This document shows, in pieces, positions 44,860 through 57,198 of a DNA stretch of 64,000 nt. The notes under the pieces are model-generated. The model was not told where the DNA came from and made no database searches. It was given only the letters and a program-made list of their open reading frames with translations. The stretch comes from Vespa crabro (Eukaryota; Arthropoda; Insecta; Hymenoptera; Vespidae). Location: contig NC_060956.1 in assembly GCF_910589235.1 (NCBI RefSeq), positions 9,512,499 to 9,576,498 on the forward strand, given 5' to 3'. The position numbers were made by a program, and so were the translations under genes. How positions within the stretch are numbered: position 1 is the stretch's first letter; every line of letters starts with the position of its first letter.

Positions 44860-45561
44860 TCTTTTCAAAATCGAGATTGAACAAACTTTATTACAAACTT
44901 TATTACTATCATTTCAATTTATTACTATTAGATCACAAACTGTATTACTATCTTCCAATCATTCATGTTTTTTTCAAACATTTCATATAAAAATGTACAT
45001 GTTTGAATTAATAATTGTCATAATTAATAAATGATTTTAGAAGGACATATATGTATCGATTAAAATGTTTATGGATAGTCTTATTAATAATTTTATCTAA
45101 CCTGCGCTCATTTTTAGGTTACACGTACTAAATATTGTTGATTTGGTAGATTACGAACTGTTTATTGAAATAATGATAATCTTATTTATAATTTTGAGAC
45201 ATAAAGGCTATAATGTAAAAATGTAATATCGATTATTATCAGACTAAAGGTCTAGTCTTGTTAATTATATTAGTCACAAGAAGGATAGTCGATTAAAATT
45301 ATAAAGGATAAGATTGTTTTATTGCTTTAAATCATCTAATCATGGAACAAATTTCGACAAAGAATTTTCAAGGGTTTTGAAATTTGAATGTAATACACAT
45401 ATTTTTATTTTATGTTATTTATTATTTATATGTTATATTATTTATATTATTTTACATTATTTTATTATATTACTACGTATAAATATATATGTTTTTTCAA
45501 ATCTATGAACTTAAATTTTTGAGTAGATTTTCTTTTTAAAAAATCATTTAATTATGTTAAT
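44860..45561. other. AT-rich sequence, no gene seen
   Basis: AT-rich filler with a doubled AAACTTTATTAC phrase near 44882-44905. Confidence 0.55.
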
Positions 45562-45590
45562 TGAATACGCAAAACTTCTATGCGTATTCA
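45562..45590. repeat. Short perfect inverted repeat, 10-bp arms
   Basis: TGAATACGCA and TGCGTATTCA face each other across nine bases. A small hairpin of unknown meaning. Confidence 0.8.
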
Positions 45591-45989
45591 CTGTACGACT
45601 TTTCAATGCATTGTCCTGGCGTTTACATTTGTGTATTTATACACGTATCATTTCGTATTGTTCACTCGTCACACTACTTCGAGGGAAGTTCGAAGTAATA
45701 TTTTTCGATAATATTTATAATGCATCTAGGAAACATCATTGACGTTATATTCTCTATTCCATGAGTTTATTTTCATTAGCATAAATTCAATCCGATTATA
45801 TTTCTGCGTATATAAATAACTAAAAAGTGAAATAAGTTGAAAGATTGATCAAACATAATCGATCTCAATATATTCACGTTATGATTAAATTTGATGTTGG
45901 AGTTGAGAGTATTGCATCTCGACTTCCCCTATTCGTTGAAAGCCTCTTAGGGTCACTTCGACTTTAACGACCGCAGCAATTAAATCGAT

Positions 45990-46108
45990 CATATACATAG
46001 ACATACATACATACATATATACATACAACATATATACATACATATATATATATATATGTATATGTATACATATATATATACATATATATATATATGTATA
46101 TATATATA
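45990..46108. repeat. TACA/TATG/TA mixed microsatellite
   Basis: Interlaced CATA, TATG and TA runs. Confidence 0.9.
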
Positions 46109-46373
46109 ACAAAATCACATGAAAAAATTTCAAAAAAAACTTCATTCCTCTCATGTTGAGAAAAAAAAATATAGATTCTATCAACATGAGTCTAGAAATG
46201 TTTAATTTCTAAATTATAAGATTTTCAAGTGTGATATACTTGATTATTATATAGAATGAATATAATTAGAGTATAGTCTAATTATATTTATTCCATATTA
46301 TATGTAATACAATATATGTTAATATATTGTAGTCAATTATGCTGTTATTATGATACATTCTGTTGACATTCCC

Positions 46374-46745
46374 TTACATGAAATATTCGAAATGTCCACC
46401 TGGTTGAATACAGGCCTCATTAAGTTCCGAATGCACTCCCAAATTCCTAGGGTAATATGTATTGAAATCGTATTTTTGAATTTTGTTAGGTATTGTTAGA
46501 GTTTTACGTATTGAATATCTATGTATTATTCATTCTATTATATTAATGAAACAATGTATACAAATGAATGCATTCACGTCCACACATTTCGTTTATGGTT
46601 TGGCGGATTGCAATGTACTAATTGTAAGATTATATACGGAAATCTTATAACTCAGAAATTAAGCATTTCCGGATCCACGTTGATAGGACCTATTTTTCTT
46701 CTCTGCATAAGAGGAATACATTCCAGAAGTTTTGACACATAGTTT
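46374..46745 (-). mobile_element. DNA transposon remnant, transposase C-terminus
   Basis: On the minus strand a frame reads SELNEACIQPGGHFEYFM and stops at 46374-46376. It resembles the ACI-x-GGHFEHL ending that I recall from insect transposases. Upstream the frame is soon lost. At 46645-46745 the plus strand carries a phrase (ACTCAGAAATTAAGCATTTC and on, to GAAGTTTTGACACA) that recalls terminal regions of insect DNA transposons. The two parts may be one rearranged copy or two fragments. Confidence 0.5.
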
Positions 46746-47429
46746 TATTATACTATATATAGACACACATTCTCAAGAAATTTAGCACGAGATCGAGTGT
46801 GTCCGATCTCAGGGATATTAATTTATTTATTAAGTAATAATCTTTTGTGAAAGAAGATATTTAATCTTACCATATTTATCTTCATTATAAGAAAAAATAA
46901 ATAAATTAATTAATTAGAAATATTTCGAATTTCTCTCTACATGTTTTCTGACATCAAACATGATCCTATTATCAATAAATTGTATAAAATACCATATCTC
47001 TCATATCAATAAATTTCTTTTTATGTAAATTCGTAAATATAACAAAATTCTAATAGAAAACAGAGCACATTATACCTGTTATATAAAAATCTTTTTAATA
47101 AAGACTATATTAAGATAAGTAAGGATAAATTTAGCATTATATATAAATTAAGGAAATAAGGAATAAGGACATTGTCTTCAAGAATAAAGAAATGAAGTTT
47201 AAAAAAGATCGCTAATTTTAAAAAGATATCATATTTACGTGGATTTATTTTTTCATGCTAGGATATTTAAAAAAAAGTTAAAATATTACCAAAAGCTTGT
47301 AAAGTTCGTGATAAAAATAAAATTTCCATATAAATTGACGTTATTCATGTTTAATTAATATCAATATCCGCTAAGGACCGACGATGTTGAAATAACCTTA
47401 AACAATCTGTAAAATAAAAAAAAAAGAGG

Positions 47430-47433
<4 letters not shown>
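46746..47433. other. AT-rich sequence, no gene seen
   Basis: AT-rich filler. Confidence 0.6.

Positions 47434-47488
<55 letters not shown>
47434..47488. repeat. (GA)n microsatellite
   Basis: GA run with one AAAG interruption. Confidence 0.95.
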
Positions 47489-47699
47489 AATATATAGAAT
47501 TTTTTCTAATTCAGTCAAACGAAAGTTCCATCCAAGTCTCGCGTAAAATTATATGTTGAGCTATAAGAAGTCTTGCATAAAACAATGCATACAAAGGTGC
47601 ATTCACGATCATGAAAAAGCAAATGTAGGATGCACTTCAACGCGATTAAAAAGAAAAAATGTTTAAGTACGTATAACTTGGAAAAGTGCATAGAAGCTA

Positions 47700-47842
47700 T
47701 GAAAAAAAAAAAGAAGAAAGAAAAAATAATAAAGAGAAAAGAAAAGAAAGGTAAGAGAAGTAAAGATTATTTGCTCTCTGAGTGAAAATCTACAAAAATA
47801 ATAAAGGATTCTTTCTCTTTTTCTTTTTTTTTTTTTTTTTTC
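47700..47842. repeat. A-rich and T-rich facing tracts
   Basis: A purine tract (47701-47760) is followed about 50 bases later by a T/C tract with a run of about 18 T (47824-47842). They are broadly complementary. Confidence 0.85.
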
Positions 47843-48420
47843 AAGAACGCATAAAACGAAAGAGCGCAAAATTTTTTACGGGATAAACAAAGCATCACAT
47901 AGATTAAGATTTTCTGCATGCGACGTCTTTCGTTTTTCTGCTTTTTTGTTGCAAAATACCACATTCTCTTTCATTCCTGTATTCTTTCTTCTCTTTCTTC
48001 TTTATCTTCATTTTCTTATATTTTTCTTTATCTTTTTTCTATTCTTAAAGATCTAAAAAGAATCCACGAAGCAAACAAGGATTGCCTCCATGGAAATGTT
48101 ACAAGAATTCATGAGTCGAGCAAAAACGAAGAAAATAATAACTACTCCAGTTTCTGGGTATTCTTGACTTTCAAAATTTATAATTTTTCTCAACGTTACT
48201 AATACAATAAATATATTATTTATCTTTCGAATAATAAAATAAATGAATAATAGCAAAGCAAAAAGCGAATTAAAAATGGAGAAAAAAGAACGAGTTCTTC
48301 GAAAATCATTTTAAGTAATATACTTTTTACTTTTGATCATTATTTCACGTTACAAGGCATTTATAATTTTTTTCTTTCTTTTTTCCTTTTTGCAAAATAT
48401 CAATAGGAATAAATTTATAT
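47843..48420. other. Mixed non-coding sequence
   Basis: T/C-rich in 47930-48050, otherwise AT-rich. Frames on both strands are open, with no clear coding signal. Confidence 0.45.
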
Positions 48421-48424
48421 TACT

Positions 48425-48620
48425 AACGCGTTCTGTAAGAAGCTCGACAATCGGCACAACGGAAAAGCGACGATTTGTGGAATATCTCGGTAAACAGTTT
48501 CATTGTTAAGAGTGTATACTTTCCAACTGGAAACGGGGAAAAAAGGGTCGTACGTACGTGGACTCGGCAACGGGAATTCACTCCTTCCTTGTCTGTCTGT
48601 CTCTTTATTTCTCTTTTTCC
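48425..48620. other. GC-enriched island
   Basis: CpG-richer sequence without a long ORF, including GTACGTACGTGGAC near 48551. Possible regulatory element. Confidence 0.25.
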
Positions 48621-48689
48621 CTGTTTCCTTACTCTTCGTTTTTCCTTCGGATAAAATGAAGTCGAGTATTCTTAACTAAAATTTCACAA

Positions 48690-49684
48690 CCGTGTAGTAA
48701 CTAAGCATATTTCCTCAAATACTATTTTATAATATATTGATATTATAAAATAATATATTTTAAGAAAAAAAAATATTAAAATCTTTCCAAGTATATTATA
48801 ATGATTATAATAATTCTATATTGGCTTGTAATATAATTTATAATATATTATTTTGCATATATATTATACTGTACGTATAAAATCGTATGTACGAGTGTAT
48901 ATGTATATTATATACTGTACATATATATGTATTTATATATTGTAATAAGTTTATAATATATTATATTATGTATATATTAAATCTATTTTAATCTCCATTC
49001 TGTTGTAATAAAATATTAAATATGTATATATATAAATTTAAATACAGAAAGTGACCGTCCATAAATGTTCGAGCAAATATCTCGCAATTGATTGAAGTTA
49101 TAAGAAAATTTATTAAAAAAAAAATTATATATATATCTCTACTTATAATTTTTTTTTGCATATTTATATAATAATGATAATTTGCAATTAAAATTACATG
49201 TGGAAAAAAATTGCTACTATACATCATTTACGAGATAATCGACATTTTAGATATTAAAATATAAATAAATATTTTTCATATCAAGGAAAAAAGAAAAAAA
49301 AGAAAATAAAATATTTTTCAATCACTAAAATGTTAATTATCTCATGAACAATCCATAATAGAAATATTTTATTAAATATGATCTCGATTGCAAATAATCA
49401 TTACCATATATTAAATGAATATGTAAAGAAAAAATTATAGGTATTTATTTATAAAAAAAAAAAAGAGAAAAATTATATTAGTTTTCATAATTTGAAAAAG
49501 TCGCGATTAAACAAAAAATAAAAAAATAAAAATATTTAACATGCACTTTGTGTGTGACTAAGAACTAATAAAATTTTTCTTAATAAACTTTCTTATAATT
49601 TCAACCGGTCGCAAAATATTTTCTCGGACATCTATCAATACCCTGTATATATAATAAATCTTAAACGAATAAAAGTACTAGCTT

Positions 49685-49688
<4 letters not shown>
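48690..49688. other. Extremely AT-rich stretch
   Basis: Nothing beyond AT-rich filler and short TA runs. AATACCCTGTATATATA near 49638 resembles a transposon end, but no partner is seen. Confidence 0.55.
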
Positions 49689-49731
<43 letters not shown>

Positions 49732-49833
49732 TTATATATATAATATTAATTATATATATATATAATATATATTATATATATAATATTAATTATATATATA
49801 TATAATATATATATATATAAATATATATATATA
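49689..49833. repeat. (TA)n tract with 40-bp higher-order repeat
   Basis: After a pure TA run, a 40-bp AT-only unit (49721-49760) repeats exactly at 49761-49800 and partly after that. The unit contains TAATATATATTA and TAATATTAAT palindromes. Confidence 0.92.
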
Positions 49834-49978
49834 CATAATAAATGCTGAATAAATAAAAATAGTATTTTTTATTATCGAATTACTTTTGAAATACTTATGA
49901 TGAATTCTATGTTCTATCATCTTTCTATTTACAGTAAAATACCAATAAAAATATTCCTCCAAAATGGACATAGAGGTT

Positions 49979-50155
49979 TCACATTTGCACTTGGCCAAGT
50001 AGTCGAGAGAGGCCATATTGAATTGCAAAGTTTTCGCGGATTTTCAAGTCCGCCGAGTCCTCGTGTTCACCGTCCACGAAGTTATAGACGTTGAAAAGGA
50101 AAGGAAAGGAAATAAGTAAGAGAGGAAGGAAGGCCTGACAATTGACTTGCTTCAT
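49979..50155 (-). CDS. Candidate secreted-peptide ORF or exon
   Basis: The ATG at 50155 opens 58 codons to TGA at 49979. It begins MKQVNCQAF, runs through a hydrophobic core (LPLLLISFPFLFNVYNF) and then turns acidic (DGEHEDSADLKI), the shape of a signal peptide plus propeptide. Many codons end in G or C, unlike the AT-rich surroundings. The same frame extends upstream to an ATG at 50311. A GGACG/GTGAAC donor-like site just after the hydrophobic core could make this a first coding exon of a longer peptide precursor. No known neuropeptide motif is visible and the family is unknown. A plus frame is partly open over 50142-50378. Confidence 0.4.
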   Translation of the reverse strand: MKQVNCQAFLPLLLISFPFLFNVYNFVDGEHEDSADLKIRENFAIQYGLSRLLGQVQM

Positions 50156-50420
50156 TTTCCTCAATTCGTACCACTCGGGAAAATCCAGATTTTCCAAATC
50201 GAAATTCCTCTTGTTCGTGTATGCATGCGAGTGTAAGCGCGAACGCGAGCACAGACTCGCAAGACTTTCGAGAACGACAAGTTTGTTTCTCTCCGCTTCT
50301 TCCGCTCTCATACCTCTTACATCTCCTCCTCCTTTTTCTCCTCCCTCTCTTCTTCTTTCAGAAGCGCTTCTTATTTGACTTTGACATACGTTCAACTACG
50401 CGAGAAATAAAATAGCGAAT
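50156..50420. other. GC-enriched island next to the peptide ORF
   Basis: CpG-containing sequence with a C/T-rich patch at 50290-50360. On the minus strand this would be 5' UTR or promoter of the ORF at 49979-50155. Confidence 0.3.
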
Positions 50421-50455
50421 AAACTTTAGTAAGAGGGAATGTTTCGCTTTTGAGG

Positions 50456-50734
50456 GCGGAAAATATATCCAATTTTTACCTTTCTGATATAAACGAATAA
50501 AATGAAATTTATTTTGTATGTGAAATAATTAAAATTAACGAAAGTCAAAATTAAGAAAAACTGAAAATTAATAATTAAAATAATTAAAATAGAAGGCGGA
50601 AAATATTTTCGTTTTTTCATCCTTTCCGAGATAAACGAATGAGTGGAATTTATTGTATATGTGAGATAATTAAAATTAACGAATGTAAGAATGAAGAAAA
50701 ATAAAAATTAATAATTAAAATAATTAAAATAATT
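50456..50734. repeat. Tandem duplication, 139-bp unit, two copies
   Basis: Units begin GGCGGAAAATAT at 50456 and 50595 and share GATATAAACGAAT/GAGATAAACGAAT and ATAATTAAAATTAACGAA blocks. Tails are runs of AATAATTAAA. Moderately diverged, non-coding. Confidence 0.88.
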
Positions 50735-51882
<1,148 letters not shown>

Positions 51883-52224
51883 TCAGATAAAAATCACAGT
51901 CAAAAAGAAATCAAATGCAGTGAAATCATTTCCCATGTTAAATGAAGAGTCAAGGAGTCGTGAAGGAAAGCTTTCGCGCGTAACGCACAGCTTTCGTTCT
52001 GTAAAATCGGTCGAAAAGACGAATGAGGGAAGCAGAGAACGCGGGTATGGAAGAGAAAATTTATGGAGGCTCGGTTTATTAGCCATTAGGGTAGAAAGCC
52101 TTCTCGAATATTGTCCCGGCACATTCCAGCGACGGCTCAACATCGATTCCATGTTCACGTATACACGTACACACGTACACATGTACGCAACACGAACCCA
52201 GAGACCGAAGTAATCCCGATGCAA
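51883..52224. other. GC-enriched island open on both strands
   Basis: A plus frame with ATG at 51935 runs about 92 codons to 52213. A minus frame is open for 113 codons over the same bases. Because both are open, I treat it as a compositional island, perhaps an exon of unknown orientation or a regulatory block. Confidence 0.25.
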
Positions 52225-52234
52225 GCTGCAGTCT

Positions 52235-52267
52235 GCAGTCGAAAGATGGAAAATTGAAATTGAAGCT
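52235..52267. repeat. Short dispersed direct repeat, copy 1
   Basis: GTCGAAAGATGGAAAATTGA and its continuation match 53085-53117 with only a few changes. Confidence 0.7.
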
Positions 52268-52269
52268 CC

Positions 52270-53080
52270 AGCATCGACTTAATATATTCCACCAACGAGA
52301 TGGATTTGTTCCACGAGCTCGTTAAAATATTTTATATCGAATCAATACGAGCTGCTTTCGTTAAAATCCTACAAATTTTTACTCCATAATATTACATCAA
52401 GATACTTGCATCTTCAAACGATAATCTTATAAATATATTAGGTGAGTCATATAAAATTAGAGACGTCAATATCTCTCACGATGATGAATAGAAAAATGAA
52501 ATTGATATTATGATCATCAAGTTCATCAAAGAAAGAAAGAACACTAAATATCTTTAATTAACTGAATATCTTTAATATCGTAGATCTATCAATAAATTTT
52601 CAAAATTGATATTTTCTTTCACAGTTGTAACGGTAGTATATATTAATATTGTTTTGAATTCATCTTAATCTGCTTTAAAACTTTTATACCCGCAAAATAG
52701 CCAAGTTTTATATAAAAAAAAAACAAACATCGATGTACCCCATATTTCGGAAAATATAACTTTTAAATAAAAATTCATAATTTTACTATATCAGATTTTT
52801 CGAACCAAACATATTTTTTTGTTTTTTAATTTTGTTCTATTGACAGAATTAATCGAGATATTCACTATTTCCAGTAATAGATGACTCATAGGGTATATCC
52901 CTTCTTACATACAGTAATTTTATAATCAAATGAAACGAATATAAAAAGAAAAAAAAAATTTGACAAAATTTCATTTTCTACAGCACGTTTGCGTCTTTCA
53001 TAAAAACAACGTAGTCCGTTTAATATATCGTATGATCGTGCATATAAGCGTGTTCGCAATTGAAGTCCAAGCATGGTGCA
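52270..53080. other. AT-rich sequence, no gene seen
   Basis: AT-rich filler. Confidence 0.55.
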
Positions 53081-53084
53081 GCTT

Positions 53085-53117
53085 GTAGTCGAAGGGCGGA
53101 AAATTGAAATTGAAGTT
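53085..53117. repeat. Short dispersed direct repeat, copy 2
   Basis: GTCGAAGGGCGGAAAATTGA and its continuation; partner of 52235-52267, 850 bases away. Confidence 0.7.
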
Positions 53118-53132
53118 GTCATACGCGAGTAA

Positions 53133-53217
53133 TACAGCAGCAGTAGAAGCAGTAGCAACAGTAGCAACAACAGCAGCAGTAGTAACAGTAAAGGCAGCAA
53201 CAACAGCAGGAACAGCA
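53133..53217. repeat. (CAG/CAA/GTA) trinucleotide array
   Basis: Triplets of CAG, CAA, TAG and GTA in register over about 85 bases. This period-3 simple repeat opens frames on both strands (Leu runs or Ala/Thr/Val runs), which are artefacts unless shown otherwise. Confidence 0.9.
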
Positions 53218-53496
53218 TTTTATTCTCAAACGTATTCGAACGTGGGGTATCAATTTGTCTTGCGTTATACGCGTCAAAGTATATCGTATTACAAGCTGGC
53301 AAGCTTAATCTACCGTGAACGATAAGGATTAATCCTCGCGATATTTCACGCTTCCAGCGCATTACTTCTTTATCTTTTTGAAAAATTTATTACCATATGA
53401 ACGCATTTTTTCTTTCCCCTGTCGATTTGTACATACAAGTCTGCCATAATAAATGGCGAGAAAAAAAAATAAATTCTATAAATAAAAAGCAACTTA

Positions 53497-53706
<210 letters not shown>

Positions 53707-53849
53707 ACGTACGTGTAAATAAATCAAATGTTTTTTGTTTTTCTTTTTCTTTTTTATTTTCTCCTATAATTAAAAATTTACAAAAACGTAATGCCTGATT
53801 GATTTTTTCAAAAGAGTAACAAAAAAGAAAAAAGAATGAAAACAAATAT

Positions 53850-54480
53850 ATGAAAAGTATTTTCGTGAAGATTATTATTGTTATATATTATAATGTATAG
53901 AAGGTGATCACTTTGATTGAATTTATCGAATCGCTCGAAGATTAAATAATAAGATGAACGCTCGAAATAAGCTTTATCGTATTTCATTTGTTCTGGCACG
54001 CCTTGTTTCTCGGTGTGACATTGCTCGTTCTCTGAGAGATAGAAAAGAAGAAGAAACAGAAAGGAGGAGGAGAAAAGGAGAGAGGCCGAGAGAAAAGAGG
54101 AAGAGAATAGGAAAAACGGCGACAAAATCAATATTGACTGTTCCTGATATTTGTTTGGGATGCGACCAGGGAGGGTTTGGATTCTACGTGAGTATGGTGG
54201 CAGAATGAAAAGGACATGGTCACAATCGCTTCGGGATAGGATCCTTTCATTAAATCGAAAACGTCTTTCATGGCGGTAAGGAATCAGTATAAAGGATCTA
54301 AAATGACCAGAGGCAGAAAGATAGAGAGAGATAGAGGTAGAGAGATAAAGAAAGAGAGAGAGAGAGAAAAAGAGAGGGAGGAAGAGATAGAGAGACAAAG
54401 CTGTACCATTTATTCCAGACTGGAGGTAGAAATTCTGATCGAACCAATTTCTATGTTCCTTCGTTTTCAAAATCGAACCG
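53850..54480. other. Mixed island, purine-rich parts
   Basis: Contains A/G-rich tracts at 54040-54120 and 54310-54400. The longest open frame in the window (220 codons, minus, 53808-54470) crosses both and is largely Ser/Leu/Phe from those tracts; it starts without an ATG. A more normal segment lies between the tracts (54130-54300). No coding call. Confidence 0.3.
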
Positions 54481-54723
54481 CTCTTATTCTACGAGATTTA
54501 CGTTTCTATACTTATTTTCTTAATCTAATAATCTTTCGTCTGAATCATCATCTTCATTTTTTCTCTCTAATTTTCTAAATAACAGACTATCAATTTGTAA
54601 TTAATTATATAATTAATCTTATTTTTAGATACATCTATTGGATCTTCGTTAATCTATATATTGGATTGACAATTAGATAAAAATCAGATAATTAAAGAAA
54701 AAAGAATGAAGAATGATTATTAA

Positions 54724-54726
<3 letters not shown>

Positions 54727-54782
<56 letters not shown>
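54727..54782. repeat. (TA)n microsatellite
   Basis: TA run of about 55 bases. Confidence 0.95.
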
Positions 54783-54785
<3 letters not shown>

Positions 54786-55870
54786 ATTATCTAATAATTA
54801 ATAATGAGAAAAGACATAATATTGTGTTCGTTATACCATGTAATATTCTAACGAACATCAATACACATTTTTAAAACTTTAGCTTGCCAAGTTAAAGTGC
54901 GATTTAAAGTTTTTAAGCTTCTCTAAATAATGGTGAAATTCTAGTGAAATTCTAAATGCGTTCGCTTTTAAAGGCTGAACGGTCACGAAAGGAATTTATT
55001 TGTCGAGAAAGCACTAACATGCTTTGTTTTCAAAATACGAGAAACTTATCGTATAAAATCGATTAATAAATTGATCAATAAATAAATGTAGATTAATTTC
55101 GAAAAATAAATGTAGATTAGAAAACCGAACGTATTCAATGACTAAAGATCGAAACAATTATGAATTCGAAAAGAATTTTGAATGAAGGAGGCAATTCGTT
55201 GCTTCGTGATCGTTTACTAAAAGAATAGAAGGAAAAAAGGAATATAAAGTGAAAAAAGAGAGAGAGAATAACATAGTTGAAAATACATTCATAAACAAGG
55301 TTGGTGGTTAATGAAATCGCGTAAGTAACGACCGCACGTATAACGTATCCTTTCATATAAAGTGCGCTCTTAAAGATTTTTACTATTATGCAAATCGGGA
55401 ACAACAGTTCTCGAAACGATTTTCGAAAGATTGTGACTGGAAAATTAACCATCTAATTTTAATTAAGATTGTTATCAATTTCTCTTTCTTTCGCATCGAC
55501 TACGCATTAAACTCTCCCTCTCTTTTTCTTTCTAATCACATACGCAAATACGAATGCGCAACACGATGAATACGTGTTAGAGAAGTTAGATTTTATGCAT
55601 CAGATTACATTCATTTACAAGGTCATTATAAAGTTCCGAATCCAAGGTTATACGCATTGTTTCATCTCTATTGTTTAAACTTTATGAATAACGAAACTGA
55701 GAAAAAATTTTTTCTTTTATCTCTTAGATAAATAAGACTAGTCAAATAAAGTATTACTCAAATTTTTGAATAATGGTTTAATATAGATTAAAGTAAGAAA
55801 AAAATATTTTTAATTTTAATATCTCGTGATTTCTTTTCAACGTCGTACATAGTTTATCACTTAATTAATT
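54783..55870. other. AT-rich sequence, no gene seen
   Basis: AT-rich filler with doubled phrases such as GGTGAAATTCTAGTGAAATTC near 54931. Confidence 0.5.
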
Positions 55871-55872
55871 AT

Positions 55873-56073
55873 CTAATTTGCGAGATGTTTCCTGACGACA
55901 GTAACCAATATTCCTCTCCTTTCAATTGCTCGAAAATCCGGCGAAAGCTTTGAATTATTTTTATTCGAAAATAAAAGCATCCTCGTAGACGATTCGGAAA
56001 TATCACGAAGAAAGGTGGCTTGGCAAAGTATCGTGACTTTATTTTGTCCCTTCCTTTCCTTCGATGAAGTCAT
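55873..56073 (-). CDS. Candidate small ORF, function unknown
   Basis: An ATG at 56073 opens 66 codons to TAG. The sequence is basic and mixed (MTSSKERKGQNKVTILCQAT at its start, ERRGILVTVVRKHLAN at its end) with no low complexity and no overlapping long frame. Modest G+C rise over the flanks. No signal peptide, no recognised family. May be chance. Confidence 0.22.
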   Translation of the reverse strand: MTSSKERKGQNKVTILCQATFLRDISESSTRMLLFSNKNNSKLSPDFRAIERRGILVTVVRKHLAN

Positions 56074-56499
56074 TTAATAGTTCGTTTTCCAATTTCAATG
56101 CCAGCCATCAAAAAGACATAACGACGTTGTGTCTCACTCGACTGGTCTACGATTTCTTTTCGAAAAATAAAATTAAATATTCGATATTTTTATTACCTAT
56201 TACTACTTTTTTGTCAGAAAAAGGAAAATGAACAAAAATACAAAAATAGAAAGAAAATTGAAAGAACTTCATAATTAATACATTTTAATCGATTCGATAA
56301 TAGAGATATTATTAAAACATGCAAAATATTTTCACAAACGAACGTCGAAGAAGTAATTGTTTGAAATCAATTCTAAAGAACTTCATTTCTTATAATTAAT
56401 AATTTCAATATTCGACGTGTAATCGCATAAAATAGAACATCGCTTATATAAGAAACTGGAATAACGGTATAAATCACAGAATAGGAGAAAACTTAAATA

Positions 56500-56840
56500 A
56501 ATTCAATGAAATCAATGAAATCTCAGCCACTGTAAAAGGTCATAATGCCAATTAAATACGCGAATTATCTCCAAGTCGATCACGTATTCCCGGTTTTCTT
56601 CTTTTTAATCATCAGGATTCACGAAGAAATCCAACACGATCCTGAAGATCACGAGGCGCCATAAAATGTGACTTTAGTGAGATTCAATGACCGAATAAAG
56701 CGTACACCGACGTTGCTGGCACGCTCGTATAACTACTCTTGGCACAAGAGACCAAAATGAAACGGGGCGTGACCGAGAAGAGAAATCACATTTGCCAAAG
56801 AAGCCGATACTCTACGAACCCTTACTTCCCATCTTCACGA
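56500..56840. other. GC-enriched island without ORF
   Basis: A clear CpG-richer block with no frame over 60 codons, which favours a regulatory element or non-coding RNA over coding sequence. It contains GCCATAAAATG, resembling an Abd-B/Cdx-type homeodomain site; such a short match is weak evidence. Confidence 0.3.
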
Positions 56841-57095
56841 AAATGCAACGATATATTTAACATCTAAATTTTTTTAAATATTACGTTATTCATTTTGTTA
56901 TACTGTTATAGTCTAATAACTTTTAATCACATCTTTGAACTATGTGAAAAAATATGTTTATTTTAAAGAAAAGAATTACTAAAATATAACATATAATACA
57001 CAATAAAAGAACACTTATCTTATTTATTCCTCAACCATTTCGTCTTTAAGTTTCCTTGTTTTGTTTTCTTTCTTTCATTGAATTTCTATATATAC

Positions 57096-57096
<1 letters not shown>

Positions 57097-57126
<30 letters not shown>

Positions 57127-57132
57127 TGTATG

Positions 57133-57181
<49 letters not shown>

Positions 57182-57198
57182 GTGTGTGTATATGTATG
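57097..57198. repeat. Compound (TATG)n(TA)n microsatellite
   Basis: TATG units, then a TA run, then CGTGTGTGTA. Confidence 0.95.

Noticed and set aside
53104..53325. CAG/CAA array as a coding homopolymer domain
   Set aside because: Both strands are open and nothing coding-like extends far beyond the array.
53808..54470. Longest ORF in the window (220 codons, minus strand)
   Set aside because: Its length comes from two A/G-rich tracts read as Ser/Leu/Phe, it does not begin with ATG, and plus frames are open over the same bases.
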